From NCBI RefSeq assembly GCF_020852615.1, contig NZ_JADZAJ010000005.1, positions 113,772-177,771 of the forward strand: a stretch of 64,000 nucleotides of DNA, in the 5' to 3' direction. A program made the translations under genes and the position numbers. The DNA is from Nitrosomonas sp. Lineage in GTDB: Bacteria; Pseudomonadota; Gammaproteobacteria; Burkholderiales; Nitrosomonadaceae. Below, one piece after another: positions 8,645 through 17,602 of this stretch; the stretch's first letter is position 1; each line of letters starts with the position of its first letter. The notes beneath the pieces were generated by a model. That model saw only the letters and a program-made list of their open reading frames with translations, made no database searches and had not been told where the DNA came from.

Positions 8645-9013
8645 ATGAAAACCTGTACCAGAAAAGGTTTTGTTGTACTTGCGATATGGATGACCGTCAG
8701 TATGACCTGCGGGGCATCGGGAGTAAGGTCACTTGCACAGGAAGATCATTATCTTCCTCAGGCTGAAAGAGCATCACTGGAGGAGCTTGATAATGCAACA
8801 GGACGTGAAGGAGTTGATGTAACCACTCTAAATAATATGAACGTCCGCGCACTGCTTGCCGGCAACAGGGCCACAAACAATGCAAGCGGTTTTAATTCCA
8901 TTGATAACGGTTCTTTTGTTGGGGCAAGTGGTATGTTTTCGGTAATACAGAACTCGGGAAACAATGTTCTTATTCAGGATTCGACAATTATCAATGTAAC
9001 GATACTGCCCTGA
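8645..9013 (+). CDS. Small secreted protein of the amyloid-like cluster
   Basis: A 122-residue exported protein; ATG 8645 has GGAG six bases upstream, better than the track's GTG at 8633. After the signal (MKTCTRKGFVVLAIWMTVSM...) comes an acidic stretch with ASLEELDNATGREGVDV. This aligns in layout with ASDEELASLRGGFILPNGIQV of the fourth gene: 'EEL', then a glycine pair or near pair about six residues later, here G53-x-x-G56. The rest (SGMFSVIQNSGNNVLIQDSTIINV) is rich in Asn and beta-branched residues and looks beta-prone. It may be a minor fibre component, a nucleator, or an accessory protein comparable to FapB or FapE. No named family is recognised. It is the first gene after the internal terminator. 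Confidence 0.6.
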   Translation: MKTCTRKGFVVLAIWMTVSMTCGASGVRSLAQEDHYLPQAERASLEELDNATGREGVDVTTLNNMNVRALLAGNRATNNASGFNSIDNGSFVGASGMFSVIQNSGNNVLIQDSTIINVTILP

Positions 9014-9095
9014 TTTGAAGTGTGCTTACAGGAAATAAAATTTCAGGTTATCCGCAAAACCGCGAGCTATGCCGTTGTCTGTTCTGGAAATAAGC

Positions 9096-9794
9096 ATGAG
9101 ATTTTTATTTAGATTATTCGTTATTTTGCAAATTTTCTGGGTAATCCGGGGAGGAGAAGCATTTGCCATGGATATGATTGGTGTAGCGGGCGGAGCCAAT
9201 TTCAATATTCAGGGAAAAAGCTTTGCAGAACGGCGATTCAATACGGTTTACAGGCAACAGTTTGATTTCAGCTGCGGATCGGCTGCGTTGGCAAGCCTGC
9301 TTACTTTTCATTATGACGATACAGTTAATGAGCAGTCTGTTTTCATAGACATGTACCAGAATGGTGATCAGGAAAAGATCAAACGGGAAGGCTTTTCCAT
9401 GCTGGATATGAAACTGTATCTTGAACGCAGAGGATATCGTTCGGATGGATTCAAGATTAATCTGGATCAGCTTTGGGCTACCGGGAACCCTGCCATTACC
9501 ATTATTAACCTTAATGGCTACATGCATTTCGTCATTATTAAGGGGGTGGATGAAGAAAAAGTTCTACTGGGGGACCCGGCAATGGGTGTCAAGTCCATGG
9601 ATCGTACCGAATTTGAAAAAATATGGGGTAATCGCATCTTGTTTCTGATCCATAGCGATACTGATCCTGCAGTAAGCTATCAGAAAATACATGCAGAGTG
9701 GGCTGGAAGACTGGCGCCATTGGGCGAAGCGGTAGATCGAACAAGTTTGGGTGTCTTCAATGTACTGCGCCCGGGCCCCTGGGATTTTCGATAA
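9096..9794 (+). CDS. Periplasmic C39-family cysteine peptidase (FapD-like)
   Basis: A 232-residue stand-alone C39 peptidase without ABC-transporter domains. Its N-terminus is a secretion signal (MRFLFRLFVILQIFWVIRGG), which places the catalytic domain in the periplasm. The catalytic set is visible: Cys60 in RQQFDFSCGSAALASLL, His144 in GYMHFVII and Asp160 in LLGDPAMG, with Gln54/Gln55 as candidate oxyanion residue. C39 enzymes cut after double-glycine motifs, and the next gene encodes a protein with GG at residues 61-62. In Pseudomonas, FapD is such a peptidase in the Fap amyloid operon. ATG 9096 (GGAAA upstream) is preferred to 9069 because it gives a clean signal peptide. Only 21 bases separate it from the next gene. 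Confidence 0.85.
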   Translation: MRFLFRLFVILQIFWVIRGGEAFAMDMIGVAGGANFNIQGKSFAERRFNTVYRQQFDFSCGSAALASLLTFHYDDTVNEQSVFIDMYQNGDQEKIKREGFSMLDMKLYLERRGYRSDGFKINLDQLWATGNPAITIINLNGYMHFVIIKGVDEEKVLLGDPAMGVKSMDRTEFEKIWGNRILFLIHSDTDPAVSYQKIHAEWAGRLAPLGEAVDRTSLGVFNVLRPGPWDFR

Positions 9795-9815
9795 TTTGTG
9801 TAATACGAGAGAAAA

Positions 9816-10316
9816 ATGAAAACTACTGATTTCTTTCCGGCTGTTAGGCGCATGCAATTGCGCCTGATGTTATTGGCACTGTTCTGTTTTATGAAACAGG
9901 TGCACGCTGGAGATATTAACGCCGACTCCGCAACACAAAGTGTTTTTCATCAGGAATGGGAACGGGCGTCAGATGAAGAACTCGCTTCTCTCAGGGGAGG
10001 ATTTATTCTTCCCAATGGGATACAGGTTGATATGAGTCTGGAAAAATTTATTCATTTGAATGATGTGCTGGTGCATTCGTCTTCCGTTCACGTTCCGGGA
10101 GAAGGTGTGCTTCTGCAAGCCGGAGGAATGAACTCCGTGTCCGGTTCTGTTGCTGTGCCACAGCTCAGCACCTTTATCCAGAATACACTGGATAGTCAGC
10201 ACATTGACGCACTGACGAAAATCAACATAGATATCAGCAATGTAAAAGGAGCAACGGCAAGTCTAGGTAATCACCGAATGATTACCGATTATCTGGCTCC
10301 TGCACTGTCGCGGTAA
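9816..10316 (+). CDS. Small secreted protein with double-glycine motif
   Basis: A 166-residue exported protein with signal peptide ending around MKQVHAGD. After a short hydrophilic stretch it carries ASDEELASLRGGFILPNG, a textbook double-glycine processing motif (Gly61-Gly62) but placed after a Sec signal instead of at the extreme N-terminus. This fits cleavage in the periplasm by the C39 peptidase encoded just upstream. The remainder (GGMNSVSGSVAVPQLSTFIQNTLDSQHI...) is beta-prone and rich in Ser, Val and Asn. I recall similar 'ELxxLRGGF.LPNG' proteins beside C39 peptidases in other Beta- and Gammaproteobacteria, without an established function. It could be an accessory fibre component (FapA/FapE position) or a substrate of the barrel. 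The start has GAGAGAAAA upstream. Confidence 0.65.
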   Translation: MKTTDFFPAVRRMQLRLMLLALFCFMKQVHAGDINADSATQSVFHQEWERASDEELASLRGGFILPNGIQVDMSLEKFIHLNDVLVHSSSVHVPGEGVLLQAGGMNSVSGSVAVPQLSTFIQNTLDSQHIDALTKINIDISNVKGATASLGNHRMITDYLAPALSR

Positions 10317-10367
10317 TCCAGCCTGATGCTGCCCGATATAAAAAATATATGTGAGGAAGACAGCCAG

Positions 10368-11717
10368 ATGTCAAATATGACTTATAAATTATTTGCCGGT
10401 TGCCTCACAATATTTCTTGCTGTGTATTCTCAGGCAGGAAGGTCTTCGGATGAAATACTTGAGCAATATAAATCTCTTTTTTCGCAGCAGCAGAAGGAAT
10501 TTGAGAAACAGCGGCAAATTATTATCGAGCAGGGAAAAGAGATCGAAAAACTGAAATCCCGTCTGGATTCCCTGACACAGCAGCCAGCCGGCCAGCAGTC
10601 CACCAGCAACAGGGCTGATAAAGGAGCAGAGCAACCGGATTCAGCAAAATTACCCCATTCAAAAGCAGTCGCAGCGCAGCCTGTTGACAAAAGAGATGAT
10701 CATCAGGCGCAGGCACGTGCCGAATCCGGTAATCTTCCAAGTGGCCCGGTAGGGCAGGCGCCACCTAAGCAGAATGAAAAACCAAGACCACCTGAAATGC
10801 CCAGGTTGAGTGATTCGGTAGGAGGAGTGCTGACGCGTAAAGGCAAAATAGTGATTGAACCTTCGCTGGAATATGCTTTTACGGGAGGGAGTCGGGTTTT
10901 TCTGGATGCATTTACCTTTCTTCCGGCTATTGCCATTGGTCTGATCGATATTCGCCAGATCAAGCAGCATAGCCTCATGGCGAGTATTGGTGCCCGTTAC
11001 GGTCTGACAGACCGTTTGGAAATCGAAGCGAGAGTTCCCTACCGGGCCCGATTTGATGAACAACGCTCAAGACCGGTCAGTATTGGCGCAGCAATTGATG
11101 AAACATTTAATGCTTCCGGTAATGGTCTGGGAGATATTGAATTTGCCGCTCGCTACCAGCTGAATTCAGGTGCGGGAGGATGGCCTATTCTGGTGGGCAA
11201 CCTGCAAGCTACAGCGCCTACAGGTAAAGGCCCGTTTGATATTAAATATGCCAGGGCTCAGGGGGTTCCGGGTGCGGTATTTCCTACCGAGGTTCCTACC
11301 GGATCAGGTTTTTTCAGTTTTGAGCCAAGTGTGACTGCACTGTATGCAACTGATCCGGCAGTGTTTTTTGCAAACCTGGCCTATAACTACAATATGGGCT
11401 CCAAACAAAAAGCAATTGACGGGTCAGGTGACAGGTATAAAGTTGATCCCGGCTATGGTCTTGGTTTAACTGTTGGTATGGGGTTTGGGATAAATGAACG
11501 TTCTTCATTCAACATCGCGTACTCTCACCGCCATATCTTTAATACCAGGATCAATAACCAGACGTTGAAAGGCAGCCAGCTTGATATAGGCCAGTTGCTG
11601 ATCGGCTACGCCTTCAAGTATTCACCACAGACCACCCTGAACTTCTCCTTTGCAATAGGCACAACCGAAGATGCACAGGATGTGAGGCTCAGCTTCAGGG
11701 TACCTATGGTCTTTTAG
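10368..11717 (+). CDS. Outer-membrane barrel with N-terminal coiled coil (FapF-like secretin/porin)
   Basis: A 449-residue protein from ATG 10368 (GAGGAAG upstream). The order is: signal peptide (residues 1-25); a heptad-rich helix of about 45 residues (ILEQYKSLFSQQQKEFEKQR... IEKLKSRLDSL), predicted to be a coiled coil; a Pro/Gln/Ala-rich linker to about residue 145; then a beta-barrel with alternating strands (GRIVIEPSLEY-like start, ...LNFSFAIG...) ending LSFRVPMVF. This domain order matches FapF of Pseudomonas, a trimeric barrel with an N-terminal coiled coil that exports Fap amyloid subunits. The gene closes the cluster and follows the GG-motif gene by 51 bases. It could also be annotated as a generic transporter/phenol-degradation-type barrel, but the coiled coil and neighbours favour FapF. 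Confidence 0.75.
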   Translation: MSNMTYKLFAGCLTIFLAVYSQAGRSSDEILEQYKSLFSQQQKEFEKQRQIIIEQGKEIEKLKSRLDSLTQQPAGQQSTSNRADKGAEQPDSAKLPHSKAVAAQPVDKRDDHQAQARAESGNLPSGPVGQAPPKQNEKPRPPEMPRLSDSVGGVLTRKGKIVIEPSLEYAFTGGSRVFLDAFTFLPAIAIGLIDIRQIKQHSLMASIGARYGLTDRLEIEARVPYRARFDEQRSRPVSIGAAIDETFNASGNGLGDIEFAARYQLNSGAGGWPILVGNLQATAPTGKGPFDIKYARAQGVPGAVFPTEVPTGSGFFSFEPSVTALYATDPAVFFANLAYNYNMGSKQKAIDGSGDRYKVDPGYGLGLTVGMGFGINERSSFNIAYSHRHIFNTRINNQTLKGSQLDIGQLLIGYAFKYSPQTTLNFSFAIGTTEDAQDVRLSFRVPMVF

Positions 11718-11769
11718 ATGTCCCGGGGCGCCGGATCAGGTCAGTTAATACAATCAATCTTACTTTGCA

Positions 11770-12882
11770 TCATTTCAGCCCCAGGCTCTCCAGTACTTTT
11801 TCGTGATTCCATTTTCCGTGAAACAGGCGGCCTTTATGATCAGGCGTACGGTCACTCGTCCAGGTAATATACTGTCCATCCGGGGTAAATACCGGTAATC
11901 CATCGAATCCTTCCTCATCAGTTACCCGCACCGGCTCTTTTGTACCGTTGATATCAACGATATAAAGCTCAAAATTACGATGCCCTTCAACATTGGTTGC
12001 AAAAATAATGTACTGATTTGACGGGTGATAAAAAGGTGCCCAGGACATTCTGTTAAGCCGGGTGACTTGTTTCTGATCTGACCCGTCAATATTCATGGTA
12101 AATATTTCTGCTTCCTGCCCGTTTTCTGAAAAGCGGCGCCAGACAATCCGCTTCCCGTCCGGACTGAAGAATGGCCCTCCGTCATAGCTGCTGGTGTGTG
12201 TCAGTCTTTTAATATTGGAACCATCTGCATCCATGATATAAATATCGATCATGGAAGAAGGGTTGTTGTTGAAAAGAATAGTTTCTGCTTCAGACAAGGG
12301 TTCATTGTACGCCCGGCGATTGGAAGCAAAAGCAATCAGTTTTCCGTCAGGCGACCAGGAGGCTTCTGCATCATAGCCCTTAGTATGGGTCAAATTCCTG
12401 ATATGCCCACCGTTGAAATCCGCTTCGTAGATATCGTAGAACTCATCGTAATCCCAGGCGTATGCCCGGCGCTGGCCGGATTTTCTCTGTTCAATTTCAG
12501 CCACCATTTTGGCCTTAACCTCAGGGTCATCATGGGTTGAAGAAAACAGTACTTTTTCCTGGCTGGGGTGTATCCATGAACAGGTCGTTTTGCCAACACC
12601 GGGCGAGATCTGTTGTACATTCCCATTTGTCAGGTTTTTCAGATAAATCTGATAAAAAGGATTCTCACCGGTAACTTCGGCCTGATAAACCAGCCATTTG
12701 CCGTCAGCACGATAATAACCTTCACCTGACCGGACTTCCTGATCCGAAATCTGCCTTGCATCGGTAATGAAACCGGCAGCATCTGCCTGTGTCACAGCAA
12801 AAAAACAGGCAATGATCAGTAAACTGCGGGCAAATAAGTACGGAAGGTCAGAAAAATTGATCGATTGTGTAAAATTTTTCAT
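11770..12882 (-). CDS. TolB-like beta-propeller protein, exported
   Basis: A 370-residue protein with signal peptide (LLIIACFFAVTQADAAG) followed by repeated PD40/WD40-like blades, recognisable as 'DAEASWSPDGKLIAFASNR', 'DGGPFFSPDGKRIVW', 'APFYHPSNQYIIFATN' and 'GLPVFTPDGQYITWTSDR'. These are the strands of a TolB-type six-bladed propeller, but the N-terminal TolB domain is absent and no tol/pal genes are near, so it is not TolB itself. It is divergent from the large protease gene at 13062, which suggests a shared role in periplasmic peptide handling; propellers of this type often accompany peptidases. No catalytic motif is visible. Confidence 0.8.
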   Translation of the reverse strand: MKNFTQSINFSDLPYLFARSLLIIACFFAVTQADAAGFITDARQISDQEVRSGEGYYRADGKWLVYQAEVTGENPFYQIYLKNLTNGNVQQISPGVGKTTCSWIHPSQEKVLFSSTHDDPEVKAKMVAEIEQRKSGQRRAYAWDYDEFYDIYEADFNGGHIRNLTHTKGYDAEASWSPDGKLIAFASNRRAYNEPLSEAETILFNNNPSSMIDIYIMDADGSNIKRLTHTSSYDGGPFFSPDGKRIVWRRFSENGQEAEIFTMNIDGSDQKQVTRLNRMSWAPFYHPSNQYIIFATNVEGHRNFELYIVDINGTKEPVRVTDEEGFDGLPVFTPDGQYITWTSDRTPDHKGRLFHGKWNHEKVLESLGLK

Positions 12883-13061
12883 TTAGTTCATAATTCCTGT
12901 TGGTAAATAAAAATCATTTAAACATAGCTTCCGGAAAAAAGTAAGCTGATCCACCTGTCGGAAGAGTAGCTGATTGGCTTCAACTGCTGTCAGACAAGTA
13001 AACAATTACTCCAATTCAGGCGGAATCGGATCAATCACCCTTATCCACCACCCAATCCAAT

Positions 13062-16000
13062 ATGACAAAATCCGCCAGATTGCTTTCTTCATGCTGCCTT
13101 ATTGCTGCCAGCCTCTTCTGCAGCATCAATGTATCTGCCGGCAACCAGATTTTTCATCATCAGATGGAGGTAATGCTTTCACCGGACAGTTCAGAAATCC
13201 GGGTGAAAGATCAGATCCGGATACCGGCAAACAGAGTGGACCAGACAGCAGCCACTCGCCTGGAATTCAGTCTGCATGCCGCTCTGACCGTTATTGCAGA
13301 TGAAGATACTGAAGTTATTGTTCAGACGGCAGGTAATACCGATGTACATGCCGGCCCCGTACCCCTGAAACGATACAGAGTCACACTTCCCGCAGGAAAA
13401 GATACTTTTTCCCTTGGCTTCAGCGGGCATATTCACCATGCAGTGCGCGATCCCAGCCTGGAATACGCACGCAGTTTCAGCTATTCACCCGGACTGATTA
13501 CCGAAGAAGGGGTATTCCTTGCCAGCTCCACTGCCTGGTATCCGCAATTTGACGGAGATATGGTGTCATTTCATCTGGATGTTCAGCTGCCTGCCGGCTG
13601 GGATGTCGTCAGTCAGGGCAAACGGGTTGCCGAGCAAACTACAAAAACTGTCCGGCACGTTATCTGGGAAGAAATAAATCCACAGGACGATATTTACCTT
13701 GTCGCCGGACGCTACCAGCGTTATCAGCAATCTATCGGGGCGGTGGAAGCCTATGTTTACCTGCGCAGCCCCGATCAGGCGCTGGCACAAAAATATCTGG
13801 ATACCACAGGGCAATATATTGCCCTGTATAACAGGCTGATCGGTCCTTACCCTTATCCAAAATTTGCACTGGTCGAGAATTTCTGGGAAACCGGTTACGG
13901 CATGCCTTCTTTCACGCTGCTGGGGCCAAAAGTCATCCGTTTTCCGTTCATTCTGCACACCTCCTACCCGCACGAGATTCTGCACAACTACTGGGGCAAC
14001 GGAGTATTCGTTGATTACAGCAAAGGAAACTGGTCAGAAGGGTTGACGGCTTATCTTGCCGATCATCTCACCAGTGAGCAGAGCGGCAAAGGGGAAGAAT
14101 ACCGTCGTGATGTGCTGCAGAAATATACTGATTTTGTGAATCAAGAAAAGGATTTCCCGATTATCCGTTTTACCTCACGCCACAGTCCCAGTTCAGAAGC
14201 AATCGGTTATGGCAAAACTATGATGCTGTTTCATATGTTGCGGCAGGAATTGGGAGACAGGGATTTTATTAACGTGTTGCGCAGCTTTTATAAACAATAT
14301 CTATTCAAACAGGCGACTTTTGAAGATTTGCAGAATATTTTCAATACACAAACCGGTAAGGATTTTTCTTCATTTTTTCAGCAATGGGTGTATCAGAGTG
14401 GTGCGCCGGATCTGTTGCTTGAAAGTGCACAAGCTGAGCCTAATACAGCATCCGGGGAGAAAAGTTATCGGCTAAAAGCGATCATCAAACAAACGCAATC
14501 GGGGATGCCTTATCAGCTGAATGTGCCGGTTGCCGTACATCTGGAAGGGGAGACAACTGCCTGGCAGACGCGGATTAATATTGATCAATCGGTAAACCTC
14601 ATCGAACTGGATCTGCCGGCACGTCCGGTACGGATTGATGTTGATCCGCAATTTGATGTATTCCGGCGTCTGGACAGTCGTGAAATTCCCGCTGCCCTGT
14701 CACAGGGATTTGGTGCAGAAAACCCGTTGCTGATCCTGCCGGCCAGTGCCGGCAGGGAATTACTGCAGGCATATCAGCAGCTTGCCGCTACCTGGCAGAA
14801 AACCCAGTCCGGTTCACTGGAAATTATTCAAGATGATGAGCTGGAAACATTGCCTGCAGATCGCACTGTCTGGATCCTGGGTTGGCAAAACAGATTCAGT
14901 CATCACATGATTACTGCTCTGTCGGAGCATCATGTGACCGGTAAAACAGGAGAATTGCAGCTGAATGGGCAAACTTACCAGCAGGAAAAACATGCTGTGG
15001 TGCTGTCAGTGCGACAACCGGCCAACCCCGACCTGACATTGCTGTGGGTGGCAGCAGATCAACCTGAAGCGATTGCGGAACTGGCCGGAAAACTGCCGCA
15101 TTACCGCAAATACAGTTATCTGGCATTTGAAAGCGGGGGAGAGGGCGGGGAATTAAACAACATCAGTAAGGGCCAGTGGCCGGTAACCCGCTCACCCCTG
15201 ACGCGACTGATCACACAGAAGGGTGATGCTTCGCTTACCTCCGGCCATACCGGCACGCTGGCGCCACGCCATGCACTGGCAGAGTTACCGCCACTGTTTT
15301 CAGAAAACCGCATGCTGGAAGATATTACATTTCTGGCTGGTGAAACGCTTAAAGGACGCGAGCTTGGCAGTCCGGAACTGGATAAGGCAGCAGACTATAT
15401 TGCACAGCAATTTCAGCAGGCAGGGTTGCAACCCGGTGGCGATGGAAAGGGTAAGGAGGGCTATTTTCAGGATTGGCATCAGGAAGTGGGGGCACCAAAA
15501 GGCAAAATCCCGCTGCGGAATGTTATTGGCATCCTGCCTGGTATCAATCCGCAACTGACCGGACAAAGCCTGATTATCGGCGCACATTACGACCATCTCG
15601 GTTTGGGCTGGCCGGATGTGCGTGCAGCCAATCGCGGCAAGATTCATTATGGTGCGGATGATAACGCCAGTGGTATTGCCGTTATGCTTGAACTGGCGCG
15701 ACAGATTGCAACCAAATGGCAACCGCAACGCACCATTATTTTTATTGCCTTTACCGGAGAAGAAGCTGGTTTACTGGGTGCTACCCATTACCTGAGCAAT
15801 CTGACCGGTTACCCGGCGGACAAGATCATTGCCATGCTGAACCTGGATACCGTTGGTCGATTGGGAAACAATCCTGTTACTGTGTTTGGTACAGGAACAG
15901 CAAGCGAGCTGGTGCATATATTCCGCGGCGCTGGTTTTGTTACCGGTATTCCCGTTAACGCGATAACCCATGATTTTGGCTCCGGTGATCAGACTGCTTT

Positions 16001-16496
16001 TATCAAAACCGGGATACCGGCAGTCCAGTTCTTTGGCAGCACACACAAGGACTATCACACGCCGGGTGACACCATCGATAAAATCGATACGGCCGGGCTG
16101 GTCAAAGTGGCAGCCATTCTCAAGGAAGGTGCAGAATATCTGGCCAATCGTCCTGAACTGCTAACGGTTGCGCCGGGTAACGGTCATCGGTCAGCCGGCA
16201 CAGTACAGGCACCCGATCGGATAAAAGCCAAACGCAAAGTCATTATTGGTACCGTACCGGATTTTTCCTGGCAGGGGGAGGGGGTACGTGTGGATGGTGT
16301 GCTTCCTGATTCACCGGCACAGCAAGCACAATTACAGCCGGGCGACATACTGACCCGGCTGGCGGGACAGCCCATCACTGATTTGAGATCATACGCCGAT
16401 ATTCTTCGTCAACTGAAGGCAGACAGGGAAGTCGAACTGCAGTTTCAGCGGGGAAAAGAGCACACAGCAATAAAAATTGTACCGGTTGAGCGTTAA
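13062..16496 (+). CDS. Exported gluzincin aminopeptidase-M28 peptidase-PDZ fusion
   Basis: A 1144-residue protease with signal peptide ([21 protein letters not shown]). Domain 1 is M1-like: zinc motif HEILH at residues 304-308, with the third ligand Glu326 in NWSEGL. The spacing is HEXXH-X17-E, one residue shorter than the usual M1 X18. Domain 2 (about 750-1030) is an M28 peptidase with dinuclear zinc ligands visible in GAHYDHLG (His842), [24 protein letters not shown] and [12 protein letters not shown] domain ([19 protein letters not shown]) closes the protein. The combination implies periplasmic or surface trimming of peptides from the N-terminus by two catalytic centres. It is divergent from the TolB-like gene. 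The family of each domain is clear; the substrate is not. Confidence 0.88.
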   Translation: MTKSARLLSSCCLIAASLFCSINVSAGNQIFHHQMEVMLSPDSSEIRVKDQIRIPANRVDQTAATRLEFSLHAALTVIADEDTEVIVQTAGNTDVHAGPVPLKRYRVTLPAGKDTFSLGFSGHIHHAVRDPSLEYARSFSYSPGLITEEGVFLASSTAWYPQFDGDMVSFHLDVQLPAGWDVVSQGKRVAEQTTKTVRHVIWEEINPQDDIYLVAGRYQRYQQSIGAVEAYVYLRSPDQALAQKYLDTTGQYIALYNRLIGPYPYPKFALVENFWETGYGMPSFTLLGPKVIRFPFILHTSYPHEILHNYWGNGVFVDYSKGNWSEGLTAYLADHLTSEQSGKGEEYRRDVLQKYTDFVNQEKDFPIIRFTSRHSPSSEAIGYGKTMMLFHMLRQELGDRDFINVLRSFYKQYLFKQATFEDLQNIFNTQTGKDFSSFFQQWVYQSGAPDLLLESAQAEPNTASGEKSYRLKAIIKQTQSGMPYQLNVPVAVHLEGETTAWQTRINIDQSVNLIELDLPARPVRIDVDPQFDVFRRLDSREIPAALSQGFGAENPLLILPASAGRELLQAYQQLAATWQKTQSGSLEIIQDDELETLPADRTVWILGWQNRFSHHMITALSEHHVTGKTGELQLNGQTYQQEKHAVVLSVRQPANPDLTLLWVAADQPEAIAELAGKLPHYRKYSYLAFESGGEGGELNNISKGQWPVTRSPLTRLITQKGDASLTSGHTGTLAPRHALAELPPLFSENRMLEDITFLAGETLKGRELGSPELDKAADYIAQQFQQAGLQPGGDGKGKEGYFQDWHQEVGAPKGKIPLRNVIGILPGINPQLTGQSLIIGAHYDHLGLGWPDVRAANRGKIHYGADDNASGIAVMLELARQIATKWQPQRTIIFIAFTGEEAGLLGATHYLSNLTGYPADKIIAMLNLDTVGRLGNNPVTVFGTGTASELVHIFRGAGFVTGIPVNAITHDFGSGDQTAFIKTGIPAVQFFGSTHKDYHTPGDTIDKIDTAGLVKVAAILKEGAEYLANRPELLTVAPGNGHRSAGTVQAPDRIKAKRKVIIGTVPDFSWQGEGVRVDGVLPDSPAQQAQLQPGDILTRLAGQPITDLRSYADILRQLKADREVELQFQRGKEHTAIKIVPVER

Positions 16497-16517
16497 CAGA
16501 CTGACAGTAAAACCAGA

Positions 16518-17516
16518 TCAATCATCAACCTTGACTTCATTTACCGGTATTTCCCCGGCAAGGAACTGTTTTACATTATCAAAGGTTGTCAGTGCGATCT
16601 GGCCGAGTGCTTCCTGTGTAAAAAACCCCTGATGTGCAGTGATCAGTACGTTCGGAAAAGTCATAAGCCGTGCAATGGTATCGTCGAGAATAATCTGATC
16701 GGAGAGATTCCGAAAAAACAGATCTTCTTCCTGCTCATAAACATCTATCCCCAGATAGCCGATTTTGCCTGATTTCAATCCGGCAATGACGGCCCTGGTA
16801 TCTACCAGTCCACCTCGTCCGGTATTAATCAGCATAACGCCCGTTTTCATTTGAGCAATGGTTTCATTATTGATGAGATAGCGCGTTTTTTCATTAAGCG
16901 GGCAATGCAGCGAGAGAATATCGCATTGTGGCAAAAGCGTATTGACGGCAACATACGAGACGCTCATTTTCTCCATCTCCGGTTTCTTTACCGGATCATA
17001 AGCAAGAATATTGCAACCCAGACCATGCATAATCCGGCAAAAAACTTCACCAATATGACCGGTACCAATTACACCTACCGTTTTTTTATAGAGATCAAAT
17101 CCAAGCAGCCCGTTTAACGAAAAATTCTGTTCGCGGATTCGGTTATATGCCTTGTGCGTTTTGCGATTCAGCGCCATGATCATTGCCAGTGCATGCTCCG
17201 CCACGGCATGCGGAGAATAGGCGGGGACGCGTACCACTCTGATGTTGCAGATTTGAGCTGCCTTAAGATCCACATTATTGAAACCGGCGCAACGCAATGC
17301 GATGAGCGGTATATTCAGCCGGGCAAGCTGGCGGATAACTGCTTCATTAAGGCAGTCGTTGACAAAAACACATACGGCATCACTTCCATCGGCTAGAAAT
17401 ACAGTGCGTTCAGTCAGCTTTTCTTCCAGAAAAACAAATTCAAAACACGTATCTGCACAATATTTTGTAAATGATTCGCGGTCATACGGTTGTGTACTGA
17501 AGAAAGTAATTTTCAT
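16518..17516 (-). CDS. ldhA: D-lactate dehydrogenase (NAD-dependent, fermentative type)
   Basis: A 332-residue D-2-hydroxyacid dehydrogenase that closely follows Escherichia coli LdhA in layout: CVFVND, IALRCAGFNNVDL, VRVPAYSPHAVAEHAL, GVIGTGHIG (NAD-binding glycines), SLHCPL, NTGRGGLVDT (catalytic Arg), GIDVYEQEEDLFF and TAHQGF with the catalytic His. It should reduce pyruvate to D-lactate with NADH in the cytoplasm. The ORF track extends upstream to 17732, but the ATG ending at 17516 (MKITFFSTQPYD) fits the family. In an aerobic autotroph-like genome such an enzyme suggests fermentative survival under oxygen limitation. It is convergent with the protease gene and divergent from earP. Confidence 0.93.
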   Translation of the reverse strand: MKITFFSTQPYDRESFTKYCADTCFEFVFLEEKLTERTVFLADGSDAVCVFVNDCLNEAVIRQLARLNIPLIALRCAGFNNVDLKAAQICNIRVVRVPAYSPHAVAEHALAMIMALNRKTHKAYNRIREQNFSLNGLLGFDLYKKTVGVIGTGHIGEVFCRIMHGLGCNILAYDPVKKPEMEKMSVSYVAVNTLLPQCDILSLHCPLNEKTRYLINNETIAQMKTGVMLINTGRGGLVDTRAVIAGLKSGKIGYLGIDVYEQEEDLFFRNLSDQIILDDTIARLMTFPNVLITAHQGFFTQEALGQIALTTFDNVKQFLAGEIPVNEVKVDD

Positions 17517-17602
17517 TGGCTGTTTCCCGGCAAGGGTACCTGCATAAAGGAAAGAAACATATGAATTGTAATGGAGCCATTTAATTGACAACGGGAAAAA
17601 CG

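Noticed and set aside
11770-12882. Assignment of the propeller protein as TolB of the Tol-Pal system
   Set aside because: The N-terminal TolB domain is missing and no tolQRA or pal gene is near.
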